Shown: positions 34,273 through 46,500, numbered from the stretch's first letter. The stretch is 64,000 nucleotides of DNA from Hygrocybe punicea (GCA_963556145.1 OY744461.1:9000891-9064890); one strand, 5' to 3'. Translations and numbers: made by a program. Notes: generated by a model from the letters alone, not told the origin.

Positions 34273-35165
34273 TGTAGATGCGGGTTCTTGGTGGCTTCGG
34301 AACTATATAAAGAAATAAGATCCTAACCAGAGGGTGTCAGCGTAGAAGTGACTGGATAAGTCAGTGTCGGGAATAGTAGTAAAAGGAAGGGAATGTTAGT
34401 AAAAGTAAAGCCGCCGCGTAAAACTGGACTAATAACGATGAATCCGGTGATGAACGGAGTAAAAACGGACAAATAATAAAGAACCCGACGATGCTGACGA
34501 TGTTGGGTACGGCGGGTCGGGTCGGGTCGGGTCGGAAACAATGAACGAATATATGGAAACAACGATAAAGACGACGAAGTGGACTATAAAAAGCTAAGGG
34601 TCTACATGGACGAGCATTTGAAGGGATTAAAAGGTGATTCTGACTAAAGGGAAATGGGGACTAAGGGTATCTTATTTTGTACGGTCGTCGGGGACCGTTT
34701 TTATAGTACAGGAAACAGTAATCTACTTTCGGACATGTCTACTTCGGCCGATGGTAAGCTACAAAGAAAGGTTGGAATGGGGATGTGGAAAGGGGGGTTG
34801 CAAAGCAACGAAGACAGGAAATGGAGGGGAAAACGAATATGCAAGGAAAAGATCTAGAAAGTCCTACATATCTCCGAAAGGACGAGGGGATGCATAAATA
34901 AAGTAAATCCGAAGTCGGGGATTGAGTCCGAAGAGATCCATCTCCTGGAATTGGAACTCCGAGGCGTTTGAGGCTGCCGGATTTAGCCCAAAAGCGGCCG
35001 TCACAAAGCGGCATGTGTCGGGTTACATCGGTCACGTCGGGTCACGTCACGTCACATCATGTCGGGTTACGTCGGGTTCGAATGCAAGTCAAATGGCGGC
35101 ATCGGGTTGGTCCAGATTCGTGATATATCGATGATACGGACTCAGAGGGACGTCGACCCTCTACA
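34273..35165 (-). repeat. Diverged solo LTR within X
   Basis: 893 bp, TGTAGATGCGGG to CCCTCTACA, related to the X LTRs (shared TCAGCGT-GAAGTGACT, GGTACGGCGGGTCGGGT, and the CTCAGAGGG...CCCTCTACA end) but clearly older. Flanks TCGC and TCGT form a 4-bp duplication with one change. Its removal fuses QRLR to VDLERS in the antisense gene and reaches that gene's stop. Confidence 0.82.
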
Positions 35166-35481
35166 TCGTGTCGATCTCGAACGGTCGACCTCAAGGTTGG
35201 CGATGTTGAAGCGGGATTACGAGACCGGCCGCCTGTAAAATAGAAAAAAATAACGAGCCCGTTGTGTATATATAAAAAGAATATATCGTGTACATAAAAG
35301 ACGTGTCAGCTTGTTCACCCAGCTAAGGAAAGCCGATCGGCCCCCAAAGACATAGGACTATTCGCATCATTCGTCATATCGTTAGAAAACTGAGAGGAAC
35401 TAAATAAAGTGGGGGTATAACGTGGACAGAATATAAATGAAATGCTTAATCGTCGTCAGGTGAGGAGTCTATGGAGGGCGG

Positions 35482-38400
35482 TTACGTCGGATCATCAAGA
35501 TCGTTTAAATTGGTATCGTCGGCATCGCGGTATTGTAAGAAATCGTCCAACGGTATCGATATTTTTGAGCGGGCATGGTAGGGTACCACTCGGAAAGCGG
35601 CAAATCGAGATCTAGAAACCGCACCGTCGAGTTCGGCTAGTATGTAAGATCCGCCTTCTGTTTTCCTAATGACAACCATGGGTCCAAAGTACCGCGGTTT
35701 TTCTTTACGATTGAGAGACATTTTGATATGTGAATTTCGGACGAGAACGAGGTTACCGGGTTCGAAGTTGAAAACTTTGATCGTGTTGGTGTATTTCTGC
35801 TCGAATTGCCGGGCGGACGCGAGCCGAGATTTGGTAAGCTTTTCTTTGACCCGATCGAGGTCGGCTTCTCATTTACGAAGTTGTTGGGCGCGGATGACTA
35901 TGAGGTCGGTCGTAGACATCGTATCTTGCATCGGAACCATGTACGTAGCTTCAGCAAAATCGAATGGAAAAAGCGGTTCTACTCCGTGTGCGATGTAGTA
36001 GGACGAGTATCCGAGGCTTTTGTGTGTAGTGACCCGCTCGGCCCAAAATACGGAATGGGTAACGGTGTGCCATTTTTTTTCATCTCCGTCACAACTTTTC
36101 ATAATGGCCTCCCGGACATCTAGGTGGCGACGCTCAACGGGTCCGTTCGCTTGTGAGTTATAGGGCGAAATGCGGATGTGCCGGATACCGTAGCGGGAGG
36201 CGAGATAGTCGAGCGCCTCTACGAACGGCTTGCCGTTGTCGGTGACGATTTCTTCGAGAGCGCCCCAACGGCATAAGATGTCTTCAAACAAGAACGTGCC
36301 GATGGTGGAGCCGGTCTCGCGGCGTAACATGCGGAACTCAGGGTAGGCGGACAGGGAGCAACGGGCTTGGACGATGTATCGATAGCCGCCGGATCGTGGC
36401 ATAAACATTGTGTCAACATACGCTTTACGAAATAGCGAGGCCAGTGTAGCGACGGTGGGCGGAATGTGATGATAACACATTTGCCGTACTTGGCACTGAT
36501 GGCAAGACTGGACATACCACTTAACGTCGTGGTCAAGGTGCAGCCACCAGAAACGATCGAGTAGCCGAGCGCGGACGGAGAATATACCTTTGTGGCCGAG
36601 AGAGTCGTGAGCGTCTTTGAGTAACTGAAGCCGGCGGTCGGGCGGTATGACGAGTTTGTGTTTTCTGTGACGGTCTTTACGCCAAAGCTTGTTATCGGTG
36701 ACGAAGAATTCAAGGGCGTATCATAAGAACAGATGGTATTCTTCGTCCGTGAAGTTCGCGGGTCGGGTTAGATCTTGTAACCAGGTCTCGACGAGGGCAA
36801 GATGAGCGTCGGCCGCGCGGGCTTTATCGGATTGCGGTATGTCAGAAACGGCTTCCTGATTTGTGTAGACGAGGACGGCGGGTAACTCGTGGAGTCGGTC
36901 GGCTGTGGCACGGCATCGGCCGCATACGGCAATCGGTATAGACGGTATGGGGACGGGTCGGTAGTTGACGACTTCCATAAAGAAACCGTAGGAGTGGTCG
37001 AGCCAATCGTCGGAGTCGTTGATCTCCTCGGGGTCTTCTGCAGCGCGGGGGCGTCGGGAGAGTCCGTCGGGTGCACCATGTGCGGAAGCGGGTACGTGAA
37101 CGAGTCTAAAGTCAAATAAGAGCACGCCGGCTATCCATCGGTTGATCGTTGCATTGGGCTGAATGTCGGGGTTGTTGAGCATCCCTTTTATGTACTTCGC
37201 GTCGACTTCAACAGTGAGGTTGCGGACACCGATGATGAAGATTCGGTAGGCGCGGAGGGCCCTGAAGTGGCCGTAGAGTTCAAGCTTGGACTGGGAGTAT
37301 CGGGCTTCGCGTTCGTTCCACAATATTGAACCAAAGCGATTCGGATAACGTTTTCCGTCAGCGCAGATTTGCATGAGAATGAAGCTGACTCCAAGGACGG
37401 ATGAATCAACAGCGAGAATCACTTCCCATTCACGCGTGTAGTCGATTGTGCGCAGCGCTGGCGACGTAATGACGGCGTTTTTGAGGTAGTCGACGGTGGT
37501 CTCTTCTTCTTCACCAAATTCGAAGGGTATACCTTTGCGGGTAAGACGGATGAGGGGTCGGGAGTGGAGCGAGAAGTCCTTGATAAAAATACGCAAGACG
37601 CCACAGATACTGAGAAAGGCGCGAACTTCGGTGAGGTTGGTCGGCAGTGGCCAATCGCGAATCTTCTGTACTTTGGAGTTGTCGGCTACTCTTCCTTCGT
37701 ATGTGCATCGGTGGCCAACAACGATGACTGAGGGTCAACACAACTCGAGTTTTTTGCCGTTGAAGGTACTGCCGACATAGCGGAAACGCTGGATGACGCA
37801 GTTGACACCTTGGAAGTGCTCCCAAATGAAACGTCGGATTGCCGGGTTCTCGGGTATAGTCTCGTAGGTACCGTTGGGTTGCTCGTAGCGGGTTGGAGGC
37901 CCTTTGACGGGAATATCGTCCATATATGGAATGGCAAGATGAGGGATTTCGTCACGGAGGATGTACATGGAGTCACCGTGTAGGATCTGCGGGGAATTTG
38001 TGTATCCCATAGCAATCCGCGTAAGTCGAAGCGTTCTGAGTGGAGACTGAAAGGTCATATAGTCCCGAGACGAGGGGTGGACGAGGCGTTGGTCGAAAGA
38101 GACGAAGAGGTCGAAGGAAGCGTAGCAAGAGTGGCCGCCAAAGGCCTCGGCCAAGTGCTCGGTCATGGGCGGTATGGCGGGATCGCGGATAGTGACGGCG
38201 TTAAGCGGCTGTAGATTGTGGACGATTCGAAGAGACTTCCCATCCTTTTTCAAAACGCAGAACCAGCGGGAGCGGTATGATGAATTCGAGGGTTCATAGG
38301 TACCGGCATTAATTTTGTCTTTGATGATGCCGATGACTTCGTTAAGGATGCCGGGTGGGATTGGGATATTGCGATGGACCCACGGGTCGTGCGGTACGGT

Positions 38401-39012
38401 GGGAATGTGGATCGGTGGGAAGTAGTCCGTATTGAACTGGCCTTTCTCGGATTTGTTCCAGGCGAAGGCGGCTTCTTGCGTTTTGATGATATGGTGGCCG
38501 AGTTTTTCTTCCTCAGGCCAAAGGAATCCATCCGGGTTCATCGGCATCGCGTCGTGTCATTCCTGGGTATAGCGGGTGCCGGGTGTAAAGTCGGGCGGGT
38601 GAGTCGGGAGTGTGGGTAAATCGGCTAGCAGGTCGCCGGTGATCTCGCATATGATGCGGTATTCGTTGGGGAGAGTGGTAGAAATTGGGCAGATACGATC
38701 GGCTACCTTCTTATACTTTTTCTTGGTAACGACTCCTTTTAGGTCCCTGGTAGGGGGGGTGGTATACGAGATATAAGTAGCGTGTTCAGTAGAGGCTTTG
38801 TTACAAATATTCGAAGAAGAAATAGGTGACGCAGGAGCGGAGATGGAACAAGACGAAGGAAGGGTATCGGTAGTATGTAGCTGATTTTGTACATCGGTCA
38901 ACAATGAAATGTACTGGGCGGCAGTCTGAGGCTGAGACGAAGAGAAATCTAAATCGATAGAAAAACATAAGTCCTCTTCTAGGGGAAACGGCAAAAGGGA
39001 AGCATAGTTCAT
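35482..39012 (-). pseudogene. X pol: RT, RNase H, integrase, four TGA stops
   Basis: One frame from 39012 to 35482 (1177 codons) interrupted only by four TGA codons (38559-38557, 37737-37735, 36723-36721, 35871-35869), each where Arg is plausible. RT fingers/palm: WFCVLKKDGKSLRIV, FGGHSCYASFDLF, IPYMDDIPV (YMDD, about 37910). RNase H: LAVDSSVLGV and VEVDAKYIKGML. Integrase: HDSLGHKG...CHQCQVRQ zinc-binding, then DTMF, TDNGKPFVE, and NGPVERRH for the D,D,E core; C-terminal region with RYFGPMVVI. No chromodomain is visible. It starts 84 bp after the gag stop in another frame. Confidence 0.88.
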
Positions 39013-39095
39013 GGTATAGGTATGGTTGCTTTTGAGTGGCGGCTTCTCATCTCCCGGTGCGTCCTTCCCGAGAGGTATCTCCGGGTCCTCGACTT

Positions 39096-41537
39096 CTAAA
39101 AATCCAGCTTTCCGGTGTCGGACCGCTCTCGTTGGTTTTTTTGGTTGTGCTCGATGGTGGGCAAGGTGACGATGGCGCCAGTGTTTGGATCCGTGATCGT
39201 GACTTGTTGTTCTCCGTTTTTATAATCCTTCATAAGGGCCTCGGAAAGCGTGAAGAACGGGCGGCCGATGAGGATCTCGTAGGGGGCGTCGTCGACGACT
39301 TGGACTTGGAGGAAAAGATTGACGTCGCCAAAAGTGAATTTTAGGTTGGCGATCCGGCCGAGGGTGTCATTGTCGCTTTTATTTGCCGACTGCATCCGCA
39401 TCTTCATATTTTGGAGGCCGTAACCGAGTTTCTCCCAAATATCGCGTCGCATGCCGATGATCATGGAACCGTTGTCGAGGACGCACTCGAATACAAATTT
39501 TCCGTTGATGAGCGGGTAGACCGCACGGAGAGGGACTGAGTCGCGGCCGACGACAAGCGGGACATTTTCCTGACAGTGTTGACAGGCGCGAGTGGGGATT
39601 TCGGGTGCGTGAAAATGGAAAACCTCGACGTTGTTACTCTCGGCGGTGACCTTTTTCGACGTAGTGAGGTCCTTCATGTGACGGCAGGCATCGGACGACA
39701 TGGCTAAAAGTTCTCGTTGCGAAATGCAGACTTGAGAATCGAGCGCGCGGTTGATGACGGATTTGGCGATACCGGGATCTTCGATGGGGGCCTGGTAGCG
39801 GTACTGGGGGTGCGACGTGGGAAGGTTCTGGGGAGTGCGCGGCATGAAGGCAGTCGGCTCGGTCAGCCGCGTGTTCGAAGGTGGAATGATGGTGATCGGG
39901 TGCTCGTTGACAGGTCTGGTAGACATTTTCTCGGCGGGTTTCGCGGCGGGGACGGACATGGAAGTGGCGGGCGGATTGGGAAACGTTTCTCTAGACTTGC
40001 CTTTTGCTTTCGATGGGATCTCTACACCATCAAATCTAACCCGTTTACGAAGCCGCTGCACTTCGGCTTCCAGAACCTTAATATGTTCGTTGTTGTCGTC
40101 GATGTTGGACGTCGTGGACTGAAAGATGTCGGCGTACTCGGTGGTGACCTCTGGTTCGTAGGTGGGTACTTCGACGGCGGAGATGAAGTTAGCTTTGACA
40201 TGAGGTGGCGGGTCACGTTGGAATGGTTCTGTGGGGTTGCGGGCAGGAGGAGCGCGGTTGCCGGGGTTCTGTGCGTGCCACGCGTCAAAGCGTTCCCTCA
40301 TATTTTTGCCGACGATAGCCTTTGGAAGATACATTCCGTTAGGCAACACGATGCGGCTGTGCTCGTTCTTGCGGCATATCCCATCTCGAGTGTACTGCTC
40401 GCAAATAGGACAATCGCATATACGATGGAACGGGTCGTCGCAAAAGAGGCAGTTGAAATTGGTGAAACCCTGTCCCGCAGTGGTCGGCTCAGCCCTATTT
40501 GCACAAGGCTTTGGGGGTTTGTTACATTCGGTGAGGGCTTGCGTGAGGACGGCGAGTTGTTGCGAAACGAGACGAAAGAGGTCGGATACGTTAGGTTCGA
40601 CCGGTTCCGCTTTAGGAATGACCAGGTCATAGCGAGCGGGTGGCGGGTAGCGGGTGGCGGGTTCTATTGGAGTCGAGTACCGGATGGTGGCAGGCGACGT
40701 TGATGATAGATGAGAGACGGTGGACGGTTCGGCCGCAGTTCCGGCCAGTAGGAAGTGGGCGCAATTGTGGAAGTCCTGGAAGTCGTAAGGGTCGCTATGG
40801 AAATGGTTCGGTTTTTGGTACTGCAGACGGGTTTTGATGTCCTTTTTAAGCTCGACATGGAAGCCGTTCTCGTACGCGATGTTGCGTTCTCGGGGGGAGA
40901 TCCGACCCTTGTCTAGAAGAAACCCTGAGATCCGGATGAACTCGCGGTAATATTCGCCAAGTTTGGCGTGGGTACGGATACCGTAAGCGGTTTGGGTGTG
41001 CGTAAGACGGTCGAGATCCACCATAGTGTACCGGTGATCGTCTTCCGTACCTGGGTATAGCACGAGTACGCTCCTTTTGAATGCGGCATAATCGACACCG
41101 GTCGTGCTAGGTAAACTTGCCCAAAGCTCGTAGTCGCTAAGTGACACGTAGCGCAGACTATGCTTGATGCGTCCTGCGTCGTCGAGAGCGGCATCGGCAG
41201 CAAGTATCTCGACTTCTTCGAAGAAGCGGTTTAAATTGAGCGGGTTCCTGTCGAAGGTCGGGGCCGTGGAGTGACCGCGAGCGGGCATTTGTCGTGGAGT
41301 AACATGGGGAGCGGTAACGTGGGGAGCGGTTGAAGATCCAGAGGTCGAAGTCATTGTGGGTGGAAGGAGCTGAGATGTCGATGAAGCGGTTGTCGGGTGT
41401 ACGATGAGCGGGTCGGGTAACGTGGACGATGACGGCGTAGGCGATGACGATGACGGGGACGATGACGATGACTGATTTTTCGATGTCGAGAGCGAAGACG
41501 TAGACGGGGGTTCTAATGAGGTCGAAGTTGGGGACAT
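39096..41537 (-). CDS. X gag-protease polyprotein
   Basis: Uninterrupted 813-codon frame, minus strand, starting about 300 bp inside the 5' LTR. Ser/Thr/Pro-rich N-terminus (1-75); gag core from PARGHSTAPTFDRNPL through LNRFFEEVEIL, KLGEYYREFIRI and YENGFHVELKKDI; CCHC-like segment CLFCDDPFHRICDCPIC (about residue 375); linker with a coiled coil (EAEVQRLRKRVRF). Retropepsin-like domain near residues 690-790 (CVLDNGSMI for the active-site D-S/T-G, ILIGRPFF). Pol follows downstream in another frame, so it would need frameshifting or re-initiation. Confidence 0.88.
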   Translation of the reverse strand: MSPTSTSLEPPSTSSLSTSKNQSSSSSPSSSSPTPSSSTLPDPLIVHPTTASSTSQLLPPTMTSTSGSSTAPHVTAPHVTPRQMPARGHSTAPTFDRNPLNLNRFFEEVEILAADAALDDAGRIKHSLRYVSLSDYELWASLPSTTGVDYAAFKRSVLVLYPGTEDDHRYTMVDLDRLTHTQTAYGIRTHAKLGEYYREFIRISGFLLDKGRISPRERNIAYENGFHVELKKDIKTRLQYQKPNHFHSDPYDFQDFHNCAHFLLAGTAAEPSTVSHLSSTSPATIRYSTPIEPATRYPPPARYDLVIPKAEPVEPNVSDLFRLVSQQLAVLTQALTECNKPPKPCANRAEPTTAGQGFTNFNCLFCDDPFHRICDCPICEQYTRDGICRKNEHSRIVLPNGMYLPKAIVGKNMRERFDAWHAQNPGNRAPPARNPTEPFQRDPPPHVKANFISAVEVPTYEPEVTTEYADIFQSTTSNIDDNNEHIKVLEAEVQRLRKRVRFDGVEIPSKAKGKSRETFPNPPATSMSVPAAKPAEKMSTRPVNEHPITIIPPSNTRLTEPTAFMPRTPQNLPTSHPQYRYQAPIEDPGIAKSVINRALDSQVCISQRELLAMSSDACRHMKDLTTSKKVTAESNNVEVFHFHAPEIPTRACQHCQENVPLVVGRDSVPLRAVYPLINGKFVFECVLDNGSMIIGMRRDIWEKLGYGLQNMKMRMQSANKSDNDTLGRIANLKFTFGDVNLFLQVQVVDDAPYEILIGRPFFTLSEALMKDYKNGEQQVTITDPNTGAIVTLPTIEHNQKNQRERSDTGKLDF

Positions 41538-41836
41538 AGGCGATGCAGGTGTCGAACTGAGATCGGATGAGTCGGGTGTTATTGTAATAATCGGTATATT
41601 GACCGATTCGAGACTGTCGGATGAAAGATATAGGGGGGTGTTTGACCCTGAGACGAGCGGGAGATTGTTATGTCGAGCGAGGTGGTCGGGTACTAGCTGG
41701 AAGAAGTCGTCGTCGATTGTCGGGTCGAAGGCGGCTAAAGAGAGTTCTTGTTGAAGAGTTCTTCGAGGAAGATCTCGAAGACGACGGTCAGAGGGAGGGA
41801 TACGGGAAGAGGAAGCTATGGTGGTGCTAGACTATT

Positions 41837-41853
41837 CCTCGCGGTGGGCTCCA
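41837..41853 (-). promoter_or_regulatory. Primer-binding site of X
   Basis: Minus strand TGGAGCCCACCGCGAGG begins two bases inside the 5' LTR, as expected for a tRNA 3' end (TGG pairs with CCA). The GGAGCCC core is shared with the primer sites of Ret-1, Ret-2 and the 27741 element. Confidence 0.65.
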
Positions 41854-41855
41854 GA

Positions 41856-42639
41856 TGTAAAGGCGAGGTCGGGGTGGCTGCGGAATAATAATCCTAAGCC
41901 TGTGGGGGTCAGCGTGAAAGTGACTAGGAATAGTCTAGCAAGCTTCAGTAAGATGATAGGATGTAAATGATAAGAAGCCGCCAAGTAAACTACTGAAATC
42001 TATCGAGGCTGGTCGAAGCCGACAAAGCCGACGGTGTCGGGTACGGCGGGTCGGGTGTCGGGTGACGAGAAACGTAGAGATTAAGACGGTAGAAGGACGG
42101 GGAGAGCGTCGAGGAAACCGACGAGTAGTGTGTGCGATGGATTTTACTGAGAGACTGATTCTCAGAGAGAGGAAACAGGGGAACTGGTTTCTTATTTTGA
42201 GACGGCGCTTGGGCACTGTTTTTATACTACAAATTTCTGTACCTAGATTCGGACGAGAGTCCTCGGCCGATGAGAGGAAACAAAGGAGAATAAAAATGGG
42301 GAAGTAGGAAGAGCATTGCGAGGCGACGATGACAGGGAAAATGGGTGGAAGATATAAAAACCGTAAAAGATGCAATATACTTTACTATATCCCCATAAGG
42401 GAGACGCTAGGCATGAATAAGGCAAGTCCGATGTCGGGATCCCAGTCCGATGAGATCTATCTTTGATATTTGAAGTTCCGTGAGTTTAGGAGATAGACCG
42501 ACCAGGTACGTGAGCGGCCGTGCTAGTTGGTATGCATCGGGTTGCGTCGGGTTCGAGCGTAGATTGCTAGAGACGTCGGGTTCGAGCGGATTCGCTAGAT
42601 ATTGATGTTACGGCCTCAGAGGGTCGAGGACCCTCTACA
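41856..42639 (-). repeat. 5' LTR of X
   Basis: Near-identical to 30918-31692 apart from 9 extra bases near 42022. Carries the same TATA box on the minus strand (about 42229-42218), which would drive the genomic RNA into gag. Confidence 0.92.
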
Positions 42640-43151
42640 ACGTGCGGCACAGGAGGCCACGATCGCTCGACTCGAGAAACATGTAACAGTATACAAACAA
42701 TTCAATGCTGTTTTCATTAAACTCAAAGACCTCTGGAACGACTTACATCAGAACAATAACCCACAGCCGAAAGAGGAATGCAACACATGGCAAGATACCC
42801 ATGTTGTGGAAGACGACAAAAAAACACACAAATCATGGAATAACGAACAGATTTGTATGAATCATCAATGCAATCATAGTCATCACGACGAACGGAAAAC
42901 TACAATTGAATCCAAGTTCAATGCCGCTGAAATGATCATAGCCATATGCAATACAACCATGGGTTATGCCCTCGATTTGCTTAACGACTACGATATCCAT
43001 GGACAGGGGACAGAAAATATTTCACCCGGTTTAGTCCTTTCATTAAATCGTCGACCAATAGATGAAGCCATCAAGTGGCTGGTACAAGAAATGCCACAGG
43101 ATTCTCCCCATGAACCACGAACACTTGAACAAGTCAGAGCGGTGACACGAA
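42640..43151 (+). pseudogene. Ret-2 gag-protease linker
   Basis: Continues Ret-2 after X: a helical region then TTIESKFNAAEMI, YALDLLNDYDIHG, SPGLVLSLNRRP, up to EQVRAVTR where H inserts. Open over 170 codons. The homologous stretch in Ret-1 is 9101-9605. Confidence 0.8.
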
Positions 43152-43262
43152 TAGTGTTGCCATAGCTATAGCCGATGTTTTTTGAAAAATTGCCTTTTTA
43201 GGCTAGTAAAATTAGGCAAAATTATGAAAATATTTGAGGAGATGGGCAAAGCCAAAAGCTGG

Positions 43263-43411
43263 GGGGTCACTTAAGGGTGCTAAGAATTTGGTGCCCAATC
43301 TTCAGAGTTATTCAACCATAGCTGTTGAGCCTAGCCAGCTACTATCCAACAGCTATCCCTGAAGAACCCTGAGAATTGAGCCCCAAATCTTTAGCACCCT
43401 TAAGTGACCCC
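43263..43411. mobile_element. 149-bp MITE in H's left terminal repeat
   Basis: GGGGTCACTTAAGGGTGCTA at the left, its complement at the right, a loop of about 90 bp. The right terminal repeat of H runs through the corresponding position (AAAGCTGAGGCCCAGTCC) without it, so it is a later insertion. The target duplication is unclear. Confidence 0.8.
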
Positions 43412-43521
43412 TCAGCCCCAGTCAAAAGTCCGTAATTTAGGGTAGATTATATTTGATTACTGTAGTTTGTTTCGATTAAACGCTGCTTGTATCTATCAAA
43501 TAATCGACTCAATATTTTTTC

Positions 43522-46500
43522 ATGCCTCCACAACCTCCGACAAATGTATCTAGGCCAACGCTGCGCAAGTACTATCGCAATACCCAGGATGCGGCACTTG
43601 CAGCGTTTCTTGCTACTCGCAACCTTGCCATTTCCTTGGAGACGCAGACGACAGGAAGCGCTGCACAATCCGGCTTGCAACCCAATCCTCTGACAGCTGG
43701 GAGTGCTGAACATGAAAACTCTGAGGAAGGAAATCGAAGGGTTCGCAGACGCATAGAAGATGATTTGATTATACGAGCTCAAGACAGGAATATCATTGTG
43801 AGTCGCCTGTTGATTTTATCTTCTGGCATACAAACCATCACATCTTCATCAGGATGCAGCTGACCACAACGTACCGCTCCCTGGCCTTGAATGTTATGAC
43901 CCTCCACCTGATTACCCTCTCGACCGCCCTCCTAGCCCTGTACACGACGAGGCAGGACATATGCCATTGGAGAATCAAATTGAGCATGTCCATGATGTCC
44001 CCGATCTGTATCCTGAAGAGTTGGGTGTAACATCCCAAATCGAAGAACTCAGGACCACTGCAGGATTTATCAGTGGGATCAAAGCAGCTACACTCGAAAA
44101 CAGCAACATGAACGCTCGGGATATCGAGCGACTTCGAGAAGCTCCTTGTGACTTTCCTTTTGATGTCGAAGACCCTTTCTTTCTTTTTTCCCTCAGGTCT
44201 TTTTTTGCCGTCACAAATGCACCCGAAGATACCTACAACTCATTCCGAGCAGCCGCCTTGGCCTGCTATCCCGACAATCCTTTCCTTTCGTATGATCAAG
44301 TCAAGCGGCGAGTGGAGCAAATTAGCGGGGTGGTCCCTATTGTACACGACATGTGCATCAACAGCTGCGCTGCATTCACCGGTCCTTTCAGTGACCTTGA
44401 TACCTGCCCCATCTGTTCTGAACCCCGCTATGATCCTGTTTGTTTGGCTCGCAATGGTGCACAGGTTCCGCAACGGCAGTTCAATACCATTCCGATTGGG
44501 CCGGTACTTCAAGCTCTCTATCGTTCGCCTGAAAGTGCCGCCAAGATGCATTACTGCGCCGAGGCAACTGCACGAATTCTTACCTACATGGAAGCTCACG
44601 GTGGTGTTATTGAAGAATACAATGATACGTACTGTGGGCAGGAATATTTAGAGGCCGTTCTTGCCGGCAAGATTCAAGATGACGATATAATGATCCAATT
44701 TTCATGTGATGGCGCACAACTCTATCGTGACAAGTCTTCCGACTGCTGGATCAGTATTTTCATTATTCACAACCTTTCCCCTGATTATCGCTACAAGAAA
44801 GGACTCGTAGTCCCTAGCACGTTCATTGGTGGTCCCAATAAACCGAAACACCATGACTCATTCGCTTATCCTAGCCTTCACCACCTCGCAGCTTTACAGA
44901 AGGAAGGATTGCGAATATGGGATTCTTCAAGAAATACCTACATACCTAGATCGATCCCATTTTTCGTATCTGGAACCGCTGACAGCCTGGCTATGGCTGT
45001 TATGAGCGGAATGGTTGGCCATCATGGCAAACATGGTTGTTGGCTGTACTGTGACCTTCCTGGCCATCATCGGGCCCGCGATCCACATTATTATCCAGTC
45101 ATGCTCAAGCCGAATGATTACACTGTTGCTGGATGCCTTCACGAAGATGTAACTTTCCAGGAATTACATCGTTTTCGCCAAAATGTTACCCACCGATATT
45201 TGGTCAACCTTGAAAAGCTTGCAGCTGCGCGCAATCCAACTGACTTCGCCAAGATCCGTCTTGAAACCGGTCTCTGCAAGCAGACGATTTTCAGTGGACT
45301 TATGAAGGAGTGCACGATTGGTATTCCAAACATCTTTCTTTTAGATATCATGCACCTTGTGGCCCTCAATGATTCCGATCTCTTCATGGGCCTTTGGCGT
45401 GGTACTATCCAGTGTTACTTGCCGGACTCAAAGGCAACTTGGGATTGGGTTGTTCTGACAGGGAAGGTTTGGGAGGCACACGGCAAGACGGTTGCTGCTG
45501 CAACACCATATATTCCCTCTTCCTTCGATCGCGCTCCACGAAATCCTGCTGAAAAAATTAATTCAGGCTACAAAGCGTGGGAGTTCCTTCTCTATCTATT
45601 CGGCCTTGGACCGGCTCTGCTACATAACATTTTACCTGACCAATATTGGCGAAACTATTGCAAATTGGTTCGAGGTGTTCAACTCCTTCAACAGCGTCAA
45701 ATATCACCCACTCAACTACAGGAAGGTACCACAATGCTCTGCGAATTCGTACGAGAATTTGAGGAGTTGTACTACCAACGACGCCCTGATCGCATCCACT
45801 TTGTTCGGCAAAGCATCCACCTCTTGACTCACATAGGGTCTGAAACTGTCCGCGCTGGGCCCTTGGCCTGCTACGCTCAATGGACGATGGAAACAACAAT
45901 TGGGAATCTTGGAAAAGAGATTTGGCAGGACCTTGATCCCTATGCGAATATATCCCAGCGAGGGCTGCTGCGTGCGCAGCTCAACTCAATCCGATCTATG
46001 ATGCCACAACTTCCATTGAACAATGAAACAAGCATCCCTAGAGGTGGGATTGACCTTCAAGATGGCTACATTCTTTTGCGAGCTTGTCAGGAGGTAGCAA
46101 CTGATGTAAGAGATGTTGAAGCTACTGCCATCCTTCGTTATTGGGAAGATCGTGGTTGGCCAAATCAAGATGGATGGACTCGCACTGTCAAACGATGGGC
46201 ACGACTCCGCCTTCCTAATTGGCAAATATGTCGGTCCTCTTGGATGGAAAATCGTTCAAGCAGGAGGCTTAGGAGAACAAGGAACATCAAGGTGAGTCGC
46301 TTGATTGCAAATTATCACTTTATCTGAATGGTTATCAGCTCCAAAGCAACGAGAACGGCAAGTCAGACTTTGCTGAAGTTCTGTATTTCTTCCGCCTCAG
46401 ATTCGGTGTTGACAATGTCTATTCTCTTGCACTGGTTTCCATGTTCTCTCCACCCGATCTTTATCTCCTCAATGCATCTTTTCAAACCGTCTATACGTGT

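Larger units (their letters stand above)
31863..35238 (+). pseudogene. Antisense gene inside X: coiled-coil protein with zinc-cluster motif
   Basis: Plus strand: 31863-31918 + 33000-33123 (element D removed), intron 33124-33178, 33179-33721, intron 33722-33773, 33774-34272 + 35170-35238 (solo LTR removed, stop TAA). N-terminus MSQVYDNFLAFVESIEPDV then WVDYEEAVNAVTVFHSDDL; a long Glu/Arg/Ala coiled coil; a Pro/Glu stretch; then CTNCVKAQEAC ... VCE-stop-CRRLKKRC, a fungal zinc-cluster-like motif; basic and acidic stretches; a heptad-like end LAVLTEELGALGTNV. Defects: TGA at 33422-33424 and 33861-33863, a frameshift near 34065, and both insertions. Probably a repetitive, element-linked gene family of unknown function. 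Confidence 0.72.
30918..42639 (-). mobile_element. Element X: 11.7-kb Ty3/gypsy retrotransposon with antisense gene
   Basis: LTRs 30918-31692 (775 bp) and 41856-42639 (784 bp; one 9-bp insertion, few substitutions) begin TGTAAAGG and end CCTCTACA, with duplication ACGT at 30914-30917 and 42640-42643. On the minus strand: primer site, gag-protease ORF, RT/RNase H/integrase ORF, then 3.8 kb before the 3' LTR that carries a plus-strand gene, a hAT-like element (D) and a solo LTR. The near-identical LTRs argue for a recent insertion of the whole block. Confidence 0.93.

Noticed and set aside
35482..39012. TGA recoded as arginine in this genome
   Set aside because: CGA is used for Arg in the intact H transposase, many other Arg codons are normal, and decayed elements explain the TGAs. 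CpG deamination is enough.
39717..40703. 328-codon plus-strand frame opposite X gag
   Set aside because: It is the complement of the gag-protease ORF; its product has no recognisable features and the minus-strand frame shows retropepsin and CCHC motifs.
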